Part shown: one piece after another, positions 5,762 to 6,470 of the stretch
Layout: each line of letters opens with the position of its first letter
Numbering within the stretch: the stretch's first letter is position 1
DNA from: Scatomorpha merdigallinarum
Lineage (GTDB): Bacteria; Bacillota; Clostridia; Oscillospirales; Oscillospiraceae
Assembly (NCBI GenBank): GCA_018710885.1
Contig: DVJA01000034.1
Coordinates: 1 to 6,470, forward strand
Length of the DNA stretch: 6,470 bases
Direction of reading: 5' to 3'
The notes under the pieces: model-generated
The model's input: only the letters and a program-made list of their open reading frames with translations
Told to the model about the DNA's origin: nothing
The model's database searches: none
Program-made: the position numbers and the translations under genes

Positions 5762-5775
5762 CCCCAGCGCCGGGG
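5762..5775. repeat. Short GC inverted repeat in the TetR leader
   Basis: CCCC (5762-5765) and GGGG (5772-5775) flank AGCGCC in an otherwise AT-rich leader, 27 bp upstream of the TetR start. There is no T run on either strand suited to termination. It could be a small leader hairpin, but the arms are only 4 bp. Confidence 0.25.
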
Positions 5776-5794
5776 GGCAAAGATGCTTATTACA

Positions 5795-5823
5795 ATAATA
5801 ATACATTTTAGTCGTATAATCAA
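5795..5823 (-). promoter_or_regulatory. Promoter of the TetR gene
   Basis: On the minus strand, TTGATT (5818-5823) and TATTAT (5795-5800) are 17 bp apart. The expected start near 5788 gives a leader of about 54 nt. On the plus strand a TTGACA at 5832-5837 lies just beside it, so the two directions are close enough for one bound regulator to affect both. Confidence 0.6.
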
Positions 5824-5879
5824 CTACAATTTTGACAAACGGCACAAAAGAGTTAAATCTGTGCAAAAAATAGGTACAC

Positions 5880-5901
5880 TTTTTCGGCAAAGGCCTAAAA
5901 A
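5880..5901. promoter_or_regulatory. Inverted repeat between divergent promoters, possible operator
   Basis: TTTTTCGGC (5880-5888) and GCCTAAAAA (5893-5901) are 9-bp inverted arms with one mismatch around AAAG. The site ends 3 bp before the predicted -35 box of the AI-2E-family gene. Its size and place suit an operator for the divergent TetR protein, but the arms are partly A/T runs that can arise by chance. Confidence 0.35.
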
Positions 5902-5904
5902 CAG

Positions 5905-5933
5905 TTGCCTCTGGGCTGAAAACGGTGTATCAT
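5905..5933 (+). promoter_or_regulatory. Probable promoter of the AI-2E-family gene
   Basis: TTGCCT (5905-5910) and TATCAT (5928-5933) are 17 bp apart, giving a start near 5940 and a leader of about 39 nt. A second candidate further up has a perfect TTGACA (5832-5837), but its best -10 (TTAAAT, 5853-5858) is only 15 bp away. I prefer the downstream one. Confidence 0.5.
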
Positions 5934-5978
5934 GACAATAATAAAAATAGAGCGCCAAAGCCGGAAGGAGGGTGGAGG

Positions 5979-6470
5979 TTGGAGCTGAACAAGAAAAATG
6001 TACGGACTATACTGCTCATAATAGTATTCACGGTTTTGCTGTTTTCTGCGGTGCAGAACATCGGCGCTATCTTGGGATTCGTAGTGGATGTCTGGGGCGT
6101 ATTTGCGAGCGTAATAGCCGGCCTTGCCATTGCATTTGTACTGAACGTACCGCTTAAACTTTTTGAAGACAAGCTCTTTTATGCTCTGCGGGAGCACAGG
6201 AACTCCACTGTGCGCCGCCTCCTGCGTCCGGTCAGCATAGTCTGCTCGCTGCTCATCACGCTCGGAGTGCTTATAGTGCTGCTGCTTATTGTCCTGCCTC
6301 AGCTCGTTGACGCCGTTGCGGCGGTAATATCGCGCATGCCGGGCTACATCAATGACCTCATAGTTTGGCTTGACGACCTGCTGGCTCCGCTGGATTTCAG
6401 CGTCAGCGCCATGCTTGATGGCGTGGACTGGAACGCCGCTTTTAACAATATCAGCAATACCCTGTCCGAA
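5979..6470 (+). CDS. AI-2E-family transporter, N-terminal 164 residues
   Basis: An integral membrane protein of the AI-2E family. Members include the E. coli protein proposed to export autoinducer-2 and Na+(Li+)/H+ antiporters, so the substrate here is open. Visible features are paired hydrophobic segments at about residues 10-32 and 34-56 (ending IAFVLNVPLK, typical of the family), a basic loop (71-83), a long hydrophobic segment 84-107 ending in LPQLVD, and the start of the amphipathic soluble region (PGYINDLIVWLDDLLAPLDF, 121-140). The frame is open to the window edge; the family is usually about 350-400 residues, so more than half is missing. The start is TTG at 5979 with AAGGAGG (5965-5971) 7 nt upstream; the next in-frame ATG is residue 120, too late. 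The gene is divergent from the TetR gene. Confidence 0.87.
   Translation, partial: MELNKKNVRTILLIIVFTVLLFSAVQNIGAILGFVVDVWGVFASVIAGLAIAFVLNVPLKLFEDKLFYALREHRNSTVRRLLRPVSIVCSLLITLGVLIVLLLIVLPQLVDAVAAVISRMPGYINDLIVWLDDLLAPLDFSVSAMLDGVDWNAAFNNISNTLSE

Noticed and set aside
5842..5864. GCACA...TGTGC inverted repeat as a TetR operator
   Set aside because: The arms are only 5 bp with a 13-bp gap and no further symmetry inside.
5932..5988. An 18-codon frame ATG at 5932 to TGA at 5986-5988, overlapping the TTG start of the AI-2E-type gene, as a leader peptide
   Set aside because: It has no ribosome binding site, its ATG overlaps the predicted -10 box, and the expected transcript would start after it.
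1..6470. CRISPR arrays, tRNA or rRNA genes, riboswitches, phage or defence modules
   Set aside because: No regular direct repeats, tRNA cloverleaf, rRNA-like stretch or recognisable defence domain was seen; the window is nearly filled by the listed genes.

Overview
The window looks like ordinary chromosome from a mid-to-high GC Gram-positive anaerobe, most likely a Clostridia-type Bacillota and possibly a gut Oscillospirales or Christensenellales relative. This is inferred from strong AGGAGG-type ribosome binding sites on nearly every gene, frequent ATA isoleucine codons in a GC-rich background, an Fe-S aldo/keto reductase, an AI-2E family membrane protein, and a large membrane-anchored protein of a type I associate with Clostridia. 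No taxonomic search could be run.

Layout. Bases 1-129 are the right end of an IS3-family insertion sequence: the last 21 codons of its transposase, a probable terminator, and the terminal inverted repeat ending in GTTCA. About 30 bp on, the aldo/keto reductase gene (minus strand, 162-1298) ends. It is divergent from a LysR-type regulator (plus, 1417-2313) across 118 bp that holds a near-consensus promoter and a perfect dyad over the expected transcription start. The LysR gene converges on a small P-loop NTPase gene (minus, 2341-3048); the two share one hairpin terminator whose inverted repeat runs exactly from stop codon to stop codon. Upstream of the NTPase gene lie its own promoter and, overlapping the promoter's -35 box, the terminator of the next gene: a 611-residue membrane-anchored protein with a large outer domain (minus, 3139-4974). 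Upstream of that, past a hairpin, is a TetR-family regulator with an unusual N-terminal extension (minus, 5048-5734). It is divergent from an AI-2E-family transporter gene (plus, from 5979) that runs off the window. The 244 bp between these two is AT-rich and carries promoters for both sides and an inverted repeat.

How they may work together. The LysR protein is the natural candidate regulator of itself and of the divergent reductase. The TetR protein is the natural candidate regulator of itself, of the divergent AI-2E-type protein, and perhaps of the membrane protein downstream of it, which has no convincing promoter of its own. The P-loop gene appears to be an isolated transcription unit.

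I do not see an obvious undescribed multi-gene system. The most informative observation is in the reductase. Its C-terminal double ferredoxin motif has lost exactly the four ligands of one [4Fe-4S] cluster and kept exactly the four of the other, which predicts a single-cluster version of this enzyme family. The uncharacterised membrane protein and the orphan P-loop protein are the best candidates for unknown function.
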